Counted from the stretch's first letter, positions 28,647-36,571 are shown. The stretch is DNA of 64,000 nt from Actinomycetospora lutea (GCF_028737205.1 NZ_JAQZAL010000017.1:93307-157306); one strand, 5' to 3'. Translations and numbers: made by a program. Notes: a model not told the origin generated them from the sequence alone.

Positions 28647-29782
28647 ATGGGGTCGTCGTCGTCGGCGGCGGCATCGCCGGGGTGTCGGTGGCCGCGGAGC
28701 TCGCGCGCGACGGTCCGGTGGTGCTCGTCGAGGGCGAGGACGAGCTCGCGAAGCACACCACCGGGCGCTCGGCGGCCAGCTACATCCCGGGCCACGGCGC
28801 CCCGCCCGCCCGCGCGCTCGTCGCCGCGTCGCGCGCGCGGTTCGACGCGCTCGCCGACGAGGCCGGGCACCCGTTCCTGCGCCCGCGCCCCGTCCTGCAC
28901 GTCGCCCACGACGAGGACGAGGAGCGGACGCTGCGCGAGGAGATGCTGCCCCTCGCCGCGGTCACCGAGCTCACCCCGGACGGGGCCGTCGCCCGCTGGC
29001 CGGCCCTGCGCCGTGACCTCCTGCGCGCCGCCGCCGTCGTCGAGGACGCCCAGGACGCCGATCCGCTCGGCCTGCACCAGCACTACCGCCGCGCCCTGCG
29101 CGCCCGCGGCGGGGAGATCCGGACGGGCGCGCCGGTCACGGTCATCGCACGCCACGGCGAGTCCTGGCGGGTGGGCCTGGGGGACGACCACCTCGACACC
29201 GACACGCTCGTCCTCGCCGCCGGCGCCTGGACCGACCGCCTGCTCGCGCTCGCCGGCGCCGCCCCGGTCGGCCTGCGCCCGCTGCGCCGGACGATCGCGA
29301 TCGTGCGCGTCCCCGAGGGCGCGCCGGTCCGCCGCGACGACCCGTTCGTCGTCTCCGCCGGCGAGCGCTGGTACGCCAAGCCCGAGGGCGAGCACCTGCT
29401 CGTCTCCCCGTCCGAGGAGACCCCCGCCGAGCCCGGCGACCCGCGTCCCGACGAGCTGGACGTCGCCCGCGCCCTCGAGCACGTCAACGCCGTCACCACC
29501 CTGGGGCTGCGCTCGGTCGCGACGAGCTGGACCGGGCTGCGCACCTTCGCGCCGGACCGCTCCCTGGTGATCGGCGACCGCCCCGAGCACCGCGGCCTGC
29601 ACCTGTTCGCCGGCCAGGGCGGGTCGGGCATCGAGACCGCCCCGGCGGCCGCCGCCCTCGCCGCCGCCGTGATCCGCGGCGCCGCGCCCCCAACCGACGT
29701 CCTCGCCGCCCTCGCCGACCAGGGCACGACGCTCGACGCCCTGCTCGCCACCCGCCTCGGGGCCGCCACGGGCCCCCGCTAG
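28607..29782 (+). CDS. FAD-dependent amino-acid oxidase/dehydrogenase (DAO family)
   Basis: The 391-residue protein has the DAO fold. FAD-binding GVVVVGGGIAGVSVAAELA sits at residues ~15-33, then KHTTGRSAASYIPGHG, LVLAAGAWTDRLLALAG, PLRRTIAIVRVP and a C-terminal GLRTFAPDRSLVIG ... LHLFAGQGGSGIETAPAAAALAA. It resembles D-arginine dehydrogenase and glycine-oxidase relatives; the substrate is unknown. It follows nadC by overlap, so it is co-transcribed with NAD synthesis and might feed imino acids, but that is inference. The first 14 residues come from the palindromic element, since no in-frame start codon lies between GTG 28607 and the FAD motif. Confidence 0.85.
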
Positions 29783-29785
29783 CCT
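29780..29785 (+). promoter_or_regulatory. -10 box (TAGCCT) of the GH12 lipoprotein gene, leaderless type
   Basis: TAGCCT overlaps the stop codon of the oxidase gene and ends 7 nt before ATG 29793. Confidence 0.5.
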
Positions 29786-29792
29786 CGCCCGT

Positions 29793-30647
29793 ATGGGGGA
29801 CATGCGACGCGTGATCGCCGTGCTGCTGACCGGTCTCGCGCTCGTCGTCGCCGGGTGCTCCACGGGTGACGGCGCCGCGCCGCCGGTGACGACCACCGCC
29901 CCGGGCCCGCCCGCGGGCACCGGCGACCCCGCCCTCGGCGTGCTCGCGCCCCTGCCGCCGCAGGGCTCGCGCGAGGGGCCCCGCATCTGCGGGAAGACGG
30001 AATCGGTGCCGGTCGCGGGCGGGCGCTACGAGGTCCAGAACAACGCCTGGGGCGCGGACACCCCGCAGTGCACCACCGCGTTCGACACCGGCTTCAGCGT
30101 CGAGGCGACCCACGACAAGGACTCCGGGCCCGCCGCCTACCCCTCGATCGTCGTCGGCTGCAACTACGGCACCTGCACCCGCGACTCGCCCTACCCGCTG
30201 CCCCTTGCCGAGATGGGCGACGTGCGCTCGAGCTGGGCGGTGACCGTGCCCCGCCGCGGCGACTTCAACGTCGCCTACGACGTCTGGCTCGACCCGACCC
30301 CGCGCCGCGCCGGCGCCAACACCGGCGCCGAGCTGATGATCTGGCTCGACCGCACCGACCGCGTTCAGCCCATCGGCTCCGAGCGCGCGACCGTCGAGAT
30401 CGCCGGCGCCCGCTGGGCGGTGTGGACCGGCGAGAACCACGGCACCCCGGTCATCTCCTACGTGCGCGAGGAGCCGACCGACACCGTCATCGACCTGCCG
30501 ATCAGCGAGTTCGTCACCGAGGCCACCCGCCGCGGGGTGGTGCAGCCGGACTGGTTCCTCACCAACATCCAGGCCGGCTTCGAGCCCTGGATCGGCGGCG
30601 CGGGCCTGTCCACCGACGCCTTCTCCCTCACCCGGAACGGGGTCTGA
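29793..30647 (+). CDS. Lipoprotein glycoside hydrolase family 12 enzyme
   Basis: The 284-residue protein starts with a lipoprotein signal (RRVIAVLLTGLALVVAGCS; lipobox VAGC), then a Pro/Thr linker to about residue 60. The GH12 domain follows with ESVPVAGGRYEVQNNAWGA and CNYGTC. The nucleophile Glu is in TGAELMIWLDR and the acid/base Glu in NIQAGFEPWIGG. GH12 enzymes cut beta-1,4-glucans or xyloglucan; here it would be tethered outside the membrane. Conserved Cys pairs suggest disulfides. A close paralogue follows directly. Confidence 0.88.
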   Translation: MGDMRRVIAVLLTGLALVVAGCSTGDGAAPPVTTTAPGPPAGTGDPALGVLAPLPPQGSREGPRICGKTESVPVAGGRYEVQNNAWGADTPQCTTAFDTGFSVEATHDKDSGPAAYPSIVVGCNYGTCTRDSPYPLPLAEMGDVRSSWAVTVPRRGDFNVAYDVWLDPTPRRAGANTGAELMIWLDRTDRVQPIGSERATVEIAGARWAVWTGENHGTPVISYVREEPTDTVIDLPISEFVTEATRRGVVQPDWFLTNIQAGFEPWIGGAGLSTDAFSLTRNGV

Positions 30648-30738
30648 TCGTCCCGATCGAGGGAGACGGCCTCCCGTCACCCACACGCTCACCGTACGTT
30701 TCACCGCGACGAACGGTCGAGCGACGGGGTGGCGGCAG

Positions 30739-31545
30739 ATGAACGGTCACAGGCGGGCGACGAGCGGACTGGTCGTGGCGATCGTCGCCGTGCTCGCGAT
30801 GCTGGTGGGGGTGAGCCCGGCGCTGGCCACCGCGCTGCCCGGGACGCCGCACTCGCCACGGGTCGAGGGCACGCGGGTGTGCGGCAAGACCGAGTCCACC
30901 CCGGTGGAGGGCGGGCGCTACGAGGCCCAGAACAACGTCTGGGGCGCCGACACGCCCCAGTGCATCACGGCCTTCGACACCGGCTTCGTCGTCGACCCCG
31001 CCGACCACCACAAGGAGAACGAGCCGGCCTCGTACCCGTCGATGGTCTGGGGCTGCAACTACGGCAACTGCACCAAGGACAGCCCGTTCCCCAAGAAGGT
31101 CTCCGAGCTCGCCGGACTCCGCTCGTCGTGGGCGGTCGAGGTGCCGCCGACCGGTGACTACAACGTCTCCTACGACCTCTGGATGGACCCGACGCCGCGG
31201 CGCACCGGCCGCCCCACCGGCCTCGAGCTCATGATCTGGCTGAAGAACACCCCGCGCGTGCAGCCGATCGGCGAGAAGAAGGCCGAGGTCTCCCTCGGCG
31301 GCACCACGTGGGACGTGTGGCTCGGCGCCATCGACCTGCCGACCATCAGCTACGTGCGCCAGGAGCCGACGCTGCAGGTCACCGACCTGCCGCTCGACCA
31401 GTTCGTCGCCGACGCGCAGCGCCGGGGGGTCGCGAGGCCCGAGTGGTACATGACGAGCGTCCAGGCCGGCTTCGAGCCCTGGATCGGCGGCCGGGGCCTC
31501 ACGACGCGGTCGTTCTCGGCGACGCTTCCCGGTTCACAGCCCTGA
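30739..31545 (+). CDS. Secreted glycoside hydrolase family 12 enzyme
   Basis: The 268-residue protein has a Sec signal peptide (SGLVVAIVAVLAMLVGVSPALATA) and a GH12 domain that closely follows the upstream paralogue. Shared segments are CGKTESTPVEGGRYEAQNN, WGADTPQC, FDTGF, WGCNYGNC, TGLELMIWLKN (nucleophile Glu) and VQAGFEPWIGGRGL (acid/base Glu). It lacks a lipobox, so it should be released rather than anchored. The pair looks like a tandem duplication in which one copy became a lipoprotein. ATG 30739 follows GGTGGCGGCAG. The 91-bp gap before it has TACGTT at 30693-30698 as a possible -10. Beta-glucan or xyloglucan is the likely substrate. Confidence 0.88.
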   Translation: MNGHRRATSGLVVAIVAVLAMLVGVSPALATALPGTPHSPRVEGTRVCGKTESTPVEGGRYEAQNNVWGADTPQCITAFDTGFVVDPADHHKENEPASYPSMVWGCNYGNCTKDSPFPKKVSELAGLRSSWAVEVPPTGDYNVSYDLWMDPTPRRTGRPTGLELMIWLKNTPRVQPIGEKKAEVSLGGTTWDVWLGAIDLPTISYVRQEPTLQVTDLPLDQFVADAQRRGVARPEWYMTSVQAGFEPWIGGRGLTTRSFSATLPGSQP

Positions 31546-31923
31546 TCACTCCTCGCCGGCGTGCTCCCGGAGCGCGTCGATCATCCGCCGGTCCCGCTTG
31601 GTCGGACGTCCCGTGCCCCGGTCGCGCACCGCGACCGGGGCCGGGCGCTCCTCCGGGGGCGGGGGCGGCGGCGTGTGGTCGACGTAGCAGGTGACGGCCA
31701 CCGGCGCGCCGACCCGCTTCTCGATCACCTTCGTGACCTCGACGATCCGCGCGATCTCGTAGACCCGCGTGCGCACCGTGTCGCCCGGCTTCACCGGCGT
31801 CGCCGGCTTGGCCGGGGTGTCGTTGACGCGCACGTGGCCGCCGCGGCAGGCGTCGGCGGCGTCGGCGCGGGTCCTGGTCAGCCGCACCGCCCACAGCCAG
31901 CGGTCGACGCGCGTGGACTCCAT
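31546..31923 (-). CDS. S4-domain RNA-binding protein (HslR/Hsp15-like)
   Basis: The 125-residue protein starts directly with the S4 motif: RVDRWLWAVRLTRTRADAADACRGGHVRVNDTPAKPATPVKPGDTV. This matches Hsp15, which binds 50S subunits carrying stranded nascent chains. The middle contains a PPPPPP run, and the tail is basic (RPTKRDRRMIDALREH), also seen in HslR homologues. Its stop directly abuts the end of the GH12 gene. It is divergent from an LLM gene with 44 bp between starts; a minus-strand CACACT lies 8 nt before the ATG. Confidence 0.88.
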   Translation of the reverse strand: MESTRVDRWLWAVRLTRTRADAADACRGGHVRVNDTPAKPATPVKPGDTVRTRVYEIARIVEVTKVIEKRVGAPVAVTCYVDHTPPPPPPEERPAPVAVRDRGTGRPTKRDRRMIDALREHAGEE

Positions 31924-31930
31924 CGCGGCC

Positions 31931-31937
31931 TAGTGTG
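31931..31937. promoter_or_regulatory. Overlapping divergent -10 boxes (S4 gene and LLM gene)
   Basis: The plus strand reads TAGTGT (31931-31936). The minus strand reads CACACT (31937-31932) at leaderless distance from the S4 gene. The plus-strand box would give the LLM gene a ~25-nt leader. Confidence 0.35.
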
Positions 31938-31967
31938 CCGCCTCCGGCCACGGGATATCTGGAGAGC

Positions 31968-32807
31968 GTGGACCACGGCATCATGATGTTCCCGACGGAC
32001 TACGCCATCGACCCGGCCGAGCTGGCCAAGGAGACCGAGGACCGGGGCTTCGACTCGCTCTGGTTCCCCGAGCACAGCCACATCCCCACCAAGCGCGAGT
32101 CGCCCTACCCCGGCGGCGGCGACCTGCCGCGGATGTACATCCACACCTACGACCCGTTCGTCGCCCTGACGGCCGCCGCGGCCGCGACGACGACGCTCAA
32201 GGTCGCCACCGGCATCTGCCTGGTCATCCAGCGCGACCCGATCCACACCGCCAAGCAGGTCGCCAGCCTCGACCGCCTCTCCGGCGGGCGGTTCCTGTTC
32301 GGCATCGGCGCCGGCTGGAACCGCGAGGAGATGGCCCACCACGGGGCGAACCCGAAGACGCGCATGCGCCTGATGGGCGAGCAGGTCAAGGCCATGAAGG
32401 AGCTGTGGACGCAGGAGGAGGCGGAGTTCCACGGCGAGTTCGTCGACTTCGCGCCGAGCTGGGCCTGGCCGAAGCCGACCCAGCAGCCGCACCCGCCGGT
32501 CTACGTCGGCGGCATGGGCCCGGGCGTCGAGGACCGCATCCTCGACTACGGCGACGCCTGGCTGCCGCAGCGCGTGGGTCCGGACAACATCGACGAGTTC
32601 GAGCAGCGCGCGAACGCGCTGCAGCAGCGCGCCGCCGACGCCGGCCGCGGCCCGATCCCGATGTCGCTCTTCGGCGCCGAGAGCACGCCCGAGGCGCTCG
32701 ACGGCTACCGCCGCATCGGCCTCGAGCGCGCGATCCACGGCGTGAGCTCCGCCGACCGTGACACCGTGCTCAAGGAGCTGGACGAGCTGGCGAAGGTCAC
32801 CGGCTGA
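31968..32807 (+). CDS. LLM-class F420-dependent oxidoreductase
   Basis: The 279-residue protein belongs to the F420-type LLM group often annotated in actinomycetes: MMFPTDYAIDPAELAKETEDRGFDSLWFPEHSHIP, followed by KVATGICLVIQRDPIHTAKQVASLDRLSGGRFLFGIGAGWNREE. Both segments are hallmarks; VYVGGMGPGVEDRILDYGDAWLP follows. It should move hydride between F420 and an unknown organic substrate. GTG 31968 is chosen because CTGGAGAG precedes it. The next gene, an F420-type PPOX-fold protein, starts 2 nt after its stop, so the two likely work together. Confidence 0.87.
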   Translation: MDHGIMMFPTDYAIDPAELAKETEDRGFDSLWFPEHSHIPTKRESPYPGGGDLPRMYIHTYDPFVALTAAAAATTTLKVATGICLVIQRDPIHTAKQVASLDRLSGGRFLFGIGAGWNREEMAHHGANPKTRMRLMGEQVKAMKELWTQEEAEFHGEFVDFAPSWAWPKPTQQPHPPVYVGGMGPGVEDRILDYGDAWLPQRVGPDNIDEFEQRANALQQRAADAGRGPIPMSLFGAESTPEALDGYRRIGLERAIHGVSSADRDTVLKELDELAKVTG

Positions 32808-32809
32808 CC

Positions 32810-33229
32810 ATGCCGGGGCTCGACGAGGACGACGCGCGCCGCCGGTTCGCCGCGGCGCGCGTCGCGCGGCTCGCGACGGTCTCGGCGGACGGGCAGCCGC
32901 ACCTCGTGCCCGTGGTGTTCGCGGTCGCGGGGGACACCCTGCTCATGGCCGTCGACCAGAAGCCCAAGCGCCACCGCGACCTCAAGCGCCTGCGCAACAT
33001 CGACGACAACCCCGCCGTCTCGCTGCTCGTCGACCGCTACGACGACGACTGGAGCGCGCTGTGGTGGGTGCGCGCCGACGGCACCGCGACCGTCACCGAG
33101 GACGAGGACGTGCTCGCCCGGGCGCGCGCGGCGCTGGGGGAGCGCTACCCCCAGCACCGCGCGGACCCGCCGGAGGGCCCGGCGTTCACCGTCGGGGTGA
33201 CCAGGTGGACGGGCTGGTCGGCGATCTGA
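32810..33229 (+). CDS. PPOX-class F420-dependent protein (TIGR03668-like)
   Basis: The 139-residue split-barrel protein opens DDARRRFAAARVARLATVSADGQPHLVPVVFAV, the standard start of F420-binding PNPOx-like proteins, and continues with KPKRHRDLKRLRNIDDNPAVSLLVDRYDDDWSALWWVRADG. This pattern fits the subgroup TIGR03668. It binds deazaflavin F420 and may reduce small molecules. It is spaced 2 nt from the LLM gene, suggesting an operon of two F420 enzymes. ATG 32810 is the only good start. The C-terminus ends in TRWTGWSAI, also common in the group. Confidence 0.87.
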   Translation: MPGLDEDDARRRFAAARVARLATVSADGQPHLVPVVFAVAGDTLLMAVDQKPKRHRDLKRLRNIDDNPAVSLLVDRYDDDWSALWWVRADGTATVTEDEDVLARARAALGERYPQHRADPPEGPAFTVGVTRWTGWSAI

Positions 33230-33242
33230 GCGTGCTCGGGAC

Positions 33243-33260
33243 GGGACCGGCGGCCCTGAA
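33243..33260 (+). promoter_or_regulatory. DosR/DevR-like box before the MgtE gene
   Basis: GGGACCGGCGGCCCTGAA resembles the GGGAC-N-GTCCC-SAA pattern recognised by DosR-type dormancy regulators. It shares most positions with GGGCCCACCGGCCCTGG before the next gene (34390). The match is imperfect and the site lies about 77 nt before the start. Confidence 0.35.
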
Positions 33261-33337
33261 CCGCGGCCGCTCGGCCCTGGGACGTCGCCCGGCGGGTCAC
33301 GAGGATGGGCGCGATCCGTGCGAGAGGAGCCGCCGCC

Positions 33338-34384
33338 ATGTCCGAGCACGCCGCCCCGCGCCCCGCCGGGGCTGTGCCGACGCGGGGGGCCGACGTGGCC
33401 ACGACGACGTCGGCCCCGGTCGGAGGGACCGGGACGAGGACGGCGGAGGACCACGTCTCGGTGGCCGTCCCGGTCACCACCCCGGACGAGCGATGCGGGC
33501 AGGTCCTCGACGGGATGCGGGGGCGTCGGTTCGAGTCCGCGGCGGCGGTGGCGGTCTGCGCCGCGGACGGGACGCTGGTCGGGATGGTCACCGTGGAGCG
33601 GCTGCTGGCGTCCGCCGGCGAGACACCGATCCGCGACGTCATGGACCCCGAGCCGCCGACCGTCACCCCCGCGACGGACCAGGAACAGGCCGCCTGGCGG
33701 GCGGTGCACCGGGGGGAGTCGGTGCTCCCCGTGGTGGACCCGGGAGGCCGGTTCCGCGGGTTCATCCCCCCGGACCGGCTGCTGGCGGTGCTCCTGACCG
33801 AGCACGACGAGGACGTCGCCCGCCTCGGCGGGTTCCTCGGTTCGTCGTCCGAGGCGCGGTCCGCGGCGCTGGAGAGCGTGGGGCGGCGGATGTGGCACCG
33901 CCTGCCCTGGCTGCTCGTCGGCCTCGTCGGCGCGTTCGTGGCCGCAGGCATCGTCGGGGCCTTCGAGCACCAGCTCGAGGAGCAGGTCCTCATCGCCTTC
34001 TTCCTGCCCGGCGTGGTCTACCTCGCCGACGCGGTGGGCACGCAGACCGAGGCGCTCGTGATCCGGGGCCTCGCCGCGGGGGTGCCCACCGGGCGGATCG
34101 CGTTCCGCGAGGCGGTGACCGGGCCGCTGCTCGGAGTCCTGTTCGCCGCGGTCACCTTCCCCGTCGTCCTGCTGCTCTGGGGGGACCCGCGGGTGGCCGC
34201 GGCGGTGGCGGTGGCCCTGTTCGCGGCCTCGTCGATCGCGACCGTCGTGGCGCTGGCCCTGCCCTCGCTGCTGCACCGCCTCGGTCGCGACCCCGCCTTC
34301 GGGTCCGGACCCCTCGCCACCGTCGTCCAGGACCTGCTCTCGATCGTCATCTACTTCCTCGCCGCGACCGCCATCGTGACCTGA
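33338..34384 (+). CDS. MgtE-like magnesium transporter with CBS pair
   Basis: From ATG 33338 (GAGAGGAG upstream) the protein is 348 residues. A low-complexity start is followed by two CBS motifs (AAAVAVCAADGTLVGMVTVERLL and VLPVVDPGGRFRGFIPPDRLLAVL), then about five membrane helices. LLVGLVGAFVAAGIVGAFEHQLEEQVLIAFFLPGVVYLADAVGTQTEALVIRGLA carries the MgtE pore signature. SLAV-like ends are TVVQDLLSIVIYFLAATAIV. MgtE channels import Mg2+ and close through the CBS domains when Mg2+ is high. The N-terminal MgtE_N domain is missing, as in a shorter actinobacterial subgroup. Its upstream box resembles dormancy-regulon sites. Confidence 0.85.
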   Translation: MSEHAAPRPAGAVPTRGADVATTTSAPVGGTGTRTAEDHVSVAVPVTTPDERCGQVLDGMRGRRFESAAAVAVCAADGTLVGMVTVERLLASAGETPIRDVMDPEPPTVTPATDQEQAAWRAVHRGESVLPVVDPGGRFRGFIPPDRLLAVLLTEHDEDVARLGGFLGSSSEARSAALESVGRRMWHRLPWLLVGLVGAFVAAGIVGAFEHQLEEQVLIAFFLPGVVYLADAVGTQTEALVIRGLAAGVPTGRIAFREAVTGPLLGVLFAAVTFPVVLLLWGDPRVAAAVAVALFAASSIATVVALALPSLLHRLGRDPAFGSGPLATVVQDLLSIVIYFLAATAIVT

Positions 34385-34389
34385 CGCGC

Positions 34390-34406
34390 GGGCCCACCGG
34401 CCCTGG
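34390..34406 (+). promoter_or_regulatory. DosR/DevR-like box before the PNPOx-fold gene
   Basis: GGGCCCACCGGCCCTGG begins 5 nt after the transporter stop and ~70 nt before the next start. It closely resembles the box at 33243. Two similar sites before adjacent genes hint at a common regulator. Confidence 0.35.
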
Positions 34407-34461
34407 CGGCGACGCCCCGGCCACGGTGTCCTCGCTCCGGGTCCCGACGGAGGAGCGGCAC

Positions 34462-34911
34462 ATGGACACGGGCGACGACGGGCTGGAGGTCCTCGACGCG
34501 ACGGCGTGTCGGGAGCTGTTGCGCACGGTCCCGGTGGGGCGGCTCGCCTGGGCCGGGTCGGACGGGTACGTCGAGATCCGGCTGGTCAACGTGGGGCTCG
34601 ACGGGGACGACCTCGTGTTCCGCGTGGCCGACGGGCCCCTGCTCGACGCGGTGCGCGCCGGGTGCCCGCTCACCGTCGAGGCGGACCGGATCGAGCCGGC
34701 GCTGCGCACGGGGTGGAGCGTCCAGGCCGTCGGGTACGGCGCCGAGGACGCCACCGGCCCCGCGGAGGGACCGGTGACGCCGTGGGCCCGCGGCCCGCAC
34801 CCCTGGACCATCCGCCTGCGACCCCGGCAGATCACCGGCCGGCGCGTGCGCCTGGCTCCCGGGGAGGTCGTCGTCGTGCACCTGCCCCGGGAGGAGGACG
34901 CGGAGCCGTGA
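34462..34911 (+). CDS. Pyridoxamine-5'-phosphate-oxidase-fold flavin protein
   Basis: The 149-residue protein has the flavin split barrel: LEVLDATACRELLRTVPVGRLAWAGSDGYVEIRLVNVGLDGDDLVFRVADG, then WSVQAVGYGAEDATG and PWTIRLRPRQITGRRV. The R-L-A-W start is typical of the group often found with universal stress and dormancy genes in actinomycetes. The ligand may be FMN or F420; none can be assigned. ATG 34462 has GGAGGAG. It follows the MgtE-like gene by 77 bp and has a similar upstream box. Confidence 0.82.
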   Translation: MDTGDDGLEVLDATACRELLRTVPVGRLAWAGSDGYVEIRLVNVGLDGDDLVFRVADGPLLDAVRAGCPLTVEADRIEPALRTGWSVQAVGYGAEDATGPAEGPVTPWARGPHPWTIRLRPRQITGRRVRLAPGEVVVVHLPREEDAEP

Positions 34912-34920
34912 CGGCGCGGA

Positions 34921-35107
34921 TCAGCCCTTGCCCACCTGCAGGTGCTCGACGAACCAGTCGCGGGCGGCGGCCGACGTGACCTCGAACCCGGGGCCCTGGT
35001 AGGCGTCGAAGTGTCCGCCCGGAGCGATGACGATCCTCTTCGGGTGCATCGCGGTCTCGAGGCGGCGGCCGCGAGCTCGCCGGCGATGAGGCGGTCGTTC
35101 GGGCTCA
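34921..35107 (-). pseudogene. Decayed alpha/beta-hydrolase, C-terminal remnant
   Basis: On the minus strand the last ~43 codons read MHPKRIVIAPGGHFDAYQG-PGFEVTSAAARDWFVEHL. This is the conserved C-terminus of a group of alpha/beta hydrolases, with the catalytic His in GGHFDAY. Just upstream, LVSPNDRLIAGELAAAA fits the preceding segment but lies in another frame, so a frameshift occurs near 35060-35075. Nothing of the ~250 residues before it remains; the metallo-hydrolase gene ends here instead. It is a broken, 5'-truncated gene left by an old deletion. No function is expected. Confidence 0.7.
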
Positions 35108-35782
35108 CCAGCCCCGCTCGCGCCATTCCCCGATCTTCGGGCGCTCGGCGCCGAGGGTCGTGTCGTCGCCGTGGCCGGGGTAGACGTGCGTGTCGTCGTC
35201 GAGCTGCCCGAAGACCTTGGCCTCGAGGTCGTCCATCAGCGAGGTGAACTCCGCCGGGCCGGCCGTCTTGCCCGGGCCGCCGGGGAAGAGCGAGTCGCCG
35301 GTGAAGAGGTGGCCGTGGCCGGCGGGGTCGCGGTAGAGCAGGGCGATCGAGCCGGGGGTGTGGCCCTCGAGGTGGATGATCTCCACCCGCGAGCCGCCGA
35401 ACTCGACCGCGTCGCCGTCGCCGACGGTGTGGTCGGGCGCCACGGGCAGCTCGGGGGCGTCCTGCTCGCCCGCGTAGGTGGTGGGGGAGAGCGCCTGCAC
35501 GGCGTCCTCGAGGGACTGCACGTGGTCCCAGTGCTTGTGCGTGGTCGCCAGGCGCTTCACCTTGCCGCGGTCGGCGACGGTGTCGACGGTGTCGAGCAGG
35601 CGGTCGATCTCGTTGGCGGCGTCGATGAGCAGCGCCTCGCCGGACGCGTGGTCCACGAGCAGGTAGGCGTTGTTGTCCATCGGCCCGACCGACACCTTGG
35701 TGATCGAGACGTCCTGCAGGTCGCGCCGGGCGGCCGGGCCGCCGGGCTCGACGTGGCCGGTGTACTGGTCGAGGAGGTCCAC
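35105..35782 (-). CDS. MBL-fold metallo-hydrolase
   Basis: The 225-residue protein carries the beta-lactamase-fold metal motifs: TTHKHWDHV (HxHxDH with Lys-His-Trp), IIHLEGHTPGSIALLY, FTGDSLFPGGPG (bridging Asp) and VYPGHGDDTTLGAE. The order and ending resemble glyoxalase II and related thioesterases of actinomycetes (mycothiol-linked in some), so it may hydrolyse a thioester such as an acyl-mycothiol; this is inference. GTG 35782 follows a minus-strand TAGGCT by 6 nt. A small Zn-ribbon gene lies just upstream on the same strand. Confidence 0.88.
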   Translation of the reverse strand: MDLLDQYTGHVEPGGPAARRDLQDVSITKVSVGPMDNNAYLLVDHASGEALLIDAANEIDRLLDTVDTVADRGKVKRLATTHKHWDHVQSLEDAVQALSPTTYAGEQDAPELPVAPDHTVGDGDAVEFGGSRVEIIHLEGHTPGSIALLYRDPAGHGHLFTGDSLFPGGPGKTAGPAEFTSLMDDLEAKVFGQLDDDTHVYPGHGDDTTLGAERPKIGEWRERGW

Positions 35783-35788
35783 GCCGGG

Positions 35789-35794
35789 AGCCTA
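35789..35794 (-). promoter_or_regulatory. -10 box (TAGGCT) of the MBL gene, leaderless type
   Basis: The minus-strand box overlaps the stop codon of the small Zn-ribbon gene and leaves 6 nt to GTG 35782. Confidence 0.5.
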
Positions 35795-35980
35795 GCGCCG
35801 GACGGGCTTGTGGCCTGCCCTCCGCAGCGCATCGGGGCTCAGCGTCGCCCCGCAGTCCTCGCAGCGGGGCACCTCGTCCTCGCTCATCACCACGGCGCGG
35901 TGGCGGCACGCGCCCGCGTCGGCGCTCCAGCCCCTCCGCGCGCGCAGCCGCGCGAGGTCCGCGGGGTCGATCTCGCTCAT
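35792..35980 (-). CDS. Small zinc-ribbon-like protein
   Basis: The 62-residue frame has metal-binding groups Cys25-x-His27 (ACRHRAVVMSEDE) and Cys40-x2-Cys43 (RCEDCGATLSPDALRRAGH), a plausible single zinc site. The first part is DPADLARLRARRGWSADAG. It fits exactly between the MBL and TIGR03086 genes with short gaps, and GC-rich third positions look like coding. Relatives appear to be common small actinomycete proteins, but I cannot name it. It may bind a larger partner or nucleic acid. Confidence 0.55.
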   Translation of the reverse strand: MSEIDPADLARLRARRGWSADAGACRHRAVVMSEDEVPRCEDCGATLSPDALRRAGHKPVRR

Positions 35981-35994
35981 GGATCCATGCTGCC

Positions 35995-36564
35995 TCAGGG
36001 ACGCCAGGACGGGTCGCGACCGGCGACGGCGACGATGCGGTCGAGCAGCTCGGCGTCGTCGGGCACGGGGACCTCGTCACCGAAGGCCGACCCGCGCCCC
36101 TGCGGCGCCATCTGCTGCATCGCCTCGAGCACCTCACCCAGCACGGCGTCGTCCCACCCCACCGGCTCCCCGAGGCCCTTCGCCAGGTCCCAGGCGTGCA
36201 GCACGAGCTCGCAGAGCACCATCGTGCCGACCATGGACGCGGGCAGCTCGGACGCGGTCATCGTCGTCGTCCCGGTCCACGCGGACGGCTCGCTCCAGAC
36301 GGCGACCAGGTCCTCGCGCCCGGCGTCGAGGGTGGCGACCCAGTTGCCCTCCGCACGGGGCGTGCGGGCCGCCGGCGGCGCCCCGCGGCCGGAGCCGGCG
36401 AGGACGGGGGTCCAGGTCATCATGTGCTCGACGAGGTGGCGGACCGTCCAGTCCTCGCAGGGCACGGGTGCGTCCAGGCGTTCGGCGGCAGCGGCGACGA
36501 GCTTCTCGTGCGGGGCCGCGGCGGCGACCACGAGGTGCGGCCGGGGCGTGAAGTCGGGGAACAC
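35995..36564 (-). CDS. TIGR03086-type (DinB/maleylpyruvate-isomerase-like) metal protein
   Basis: The helical four-bundle is typical of mycothiol-dependent DinB relatives. After PRPHLVVAAAAPHEKLVAAAAERLDAPVPCEDWTVRHLVEHMMTW (metal His pair), LCELVLHAWDLAKGLGEPVGWDD supplies the third His. Such proteins are probably mycothiol-dependent enzymes or metal-binding proteins; the exact activity is unknown. GTG 36564 gives 189 residues and is preferred because it lies 7 nt after a minus-strand TAGCGT. The gene is divergent from an AraC regulator with 50 bp between starts. Confidence 0.8.
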   Translation of the reverse strand: MFPDFTPRPHLVVAAAAPHEKLVAAAAERLDAPVPCEDWTVRHLVEHMMTWTPVLAGSGRGAPPAARTPRAEGNWVATLDAGREDLVAVWSEPSAWTGTTTMTASELPASMVGTMVLCELVLHAWDLAKGLGEPVGWDDAVLGEVLEAMQQMAPQGRGSAFGDEVPVPDDAELLDRIVAVAGRDPSWRP

Positions 36565-36571
36565 GAGCAGG

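Noticed and set aside
33525..33536. GGTTCGAGTCC, like a tRNA T-loop
   Set aside because: It lies in the CBS domain of the MgtE-like gene and lacks the acceptor, D and anticodon stems.
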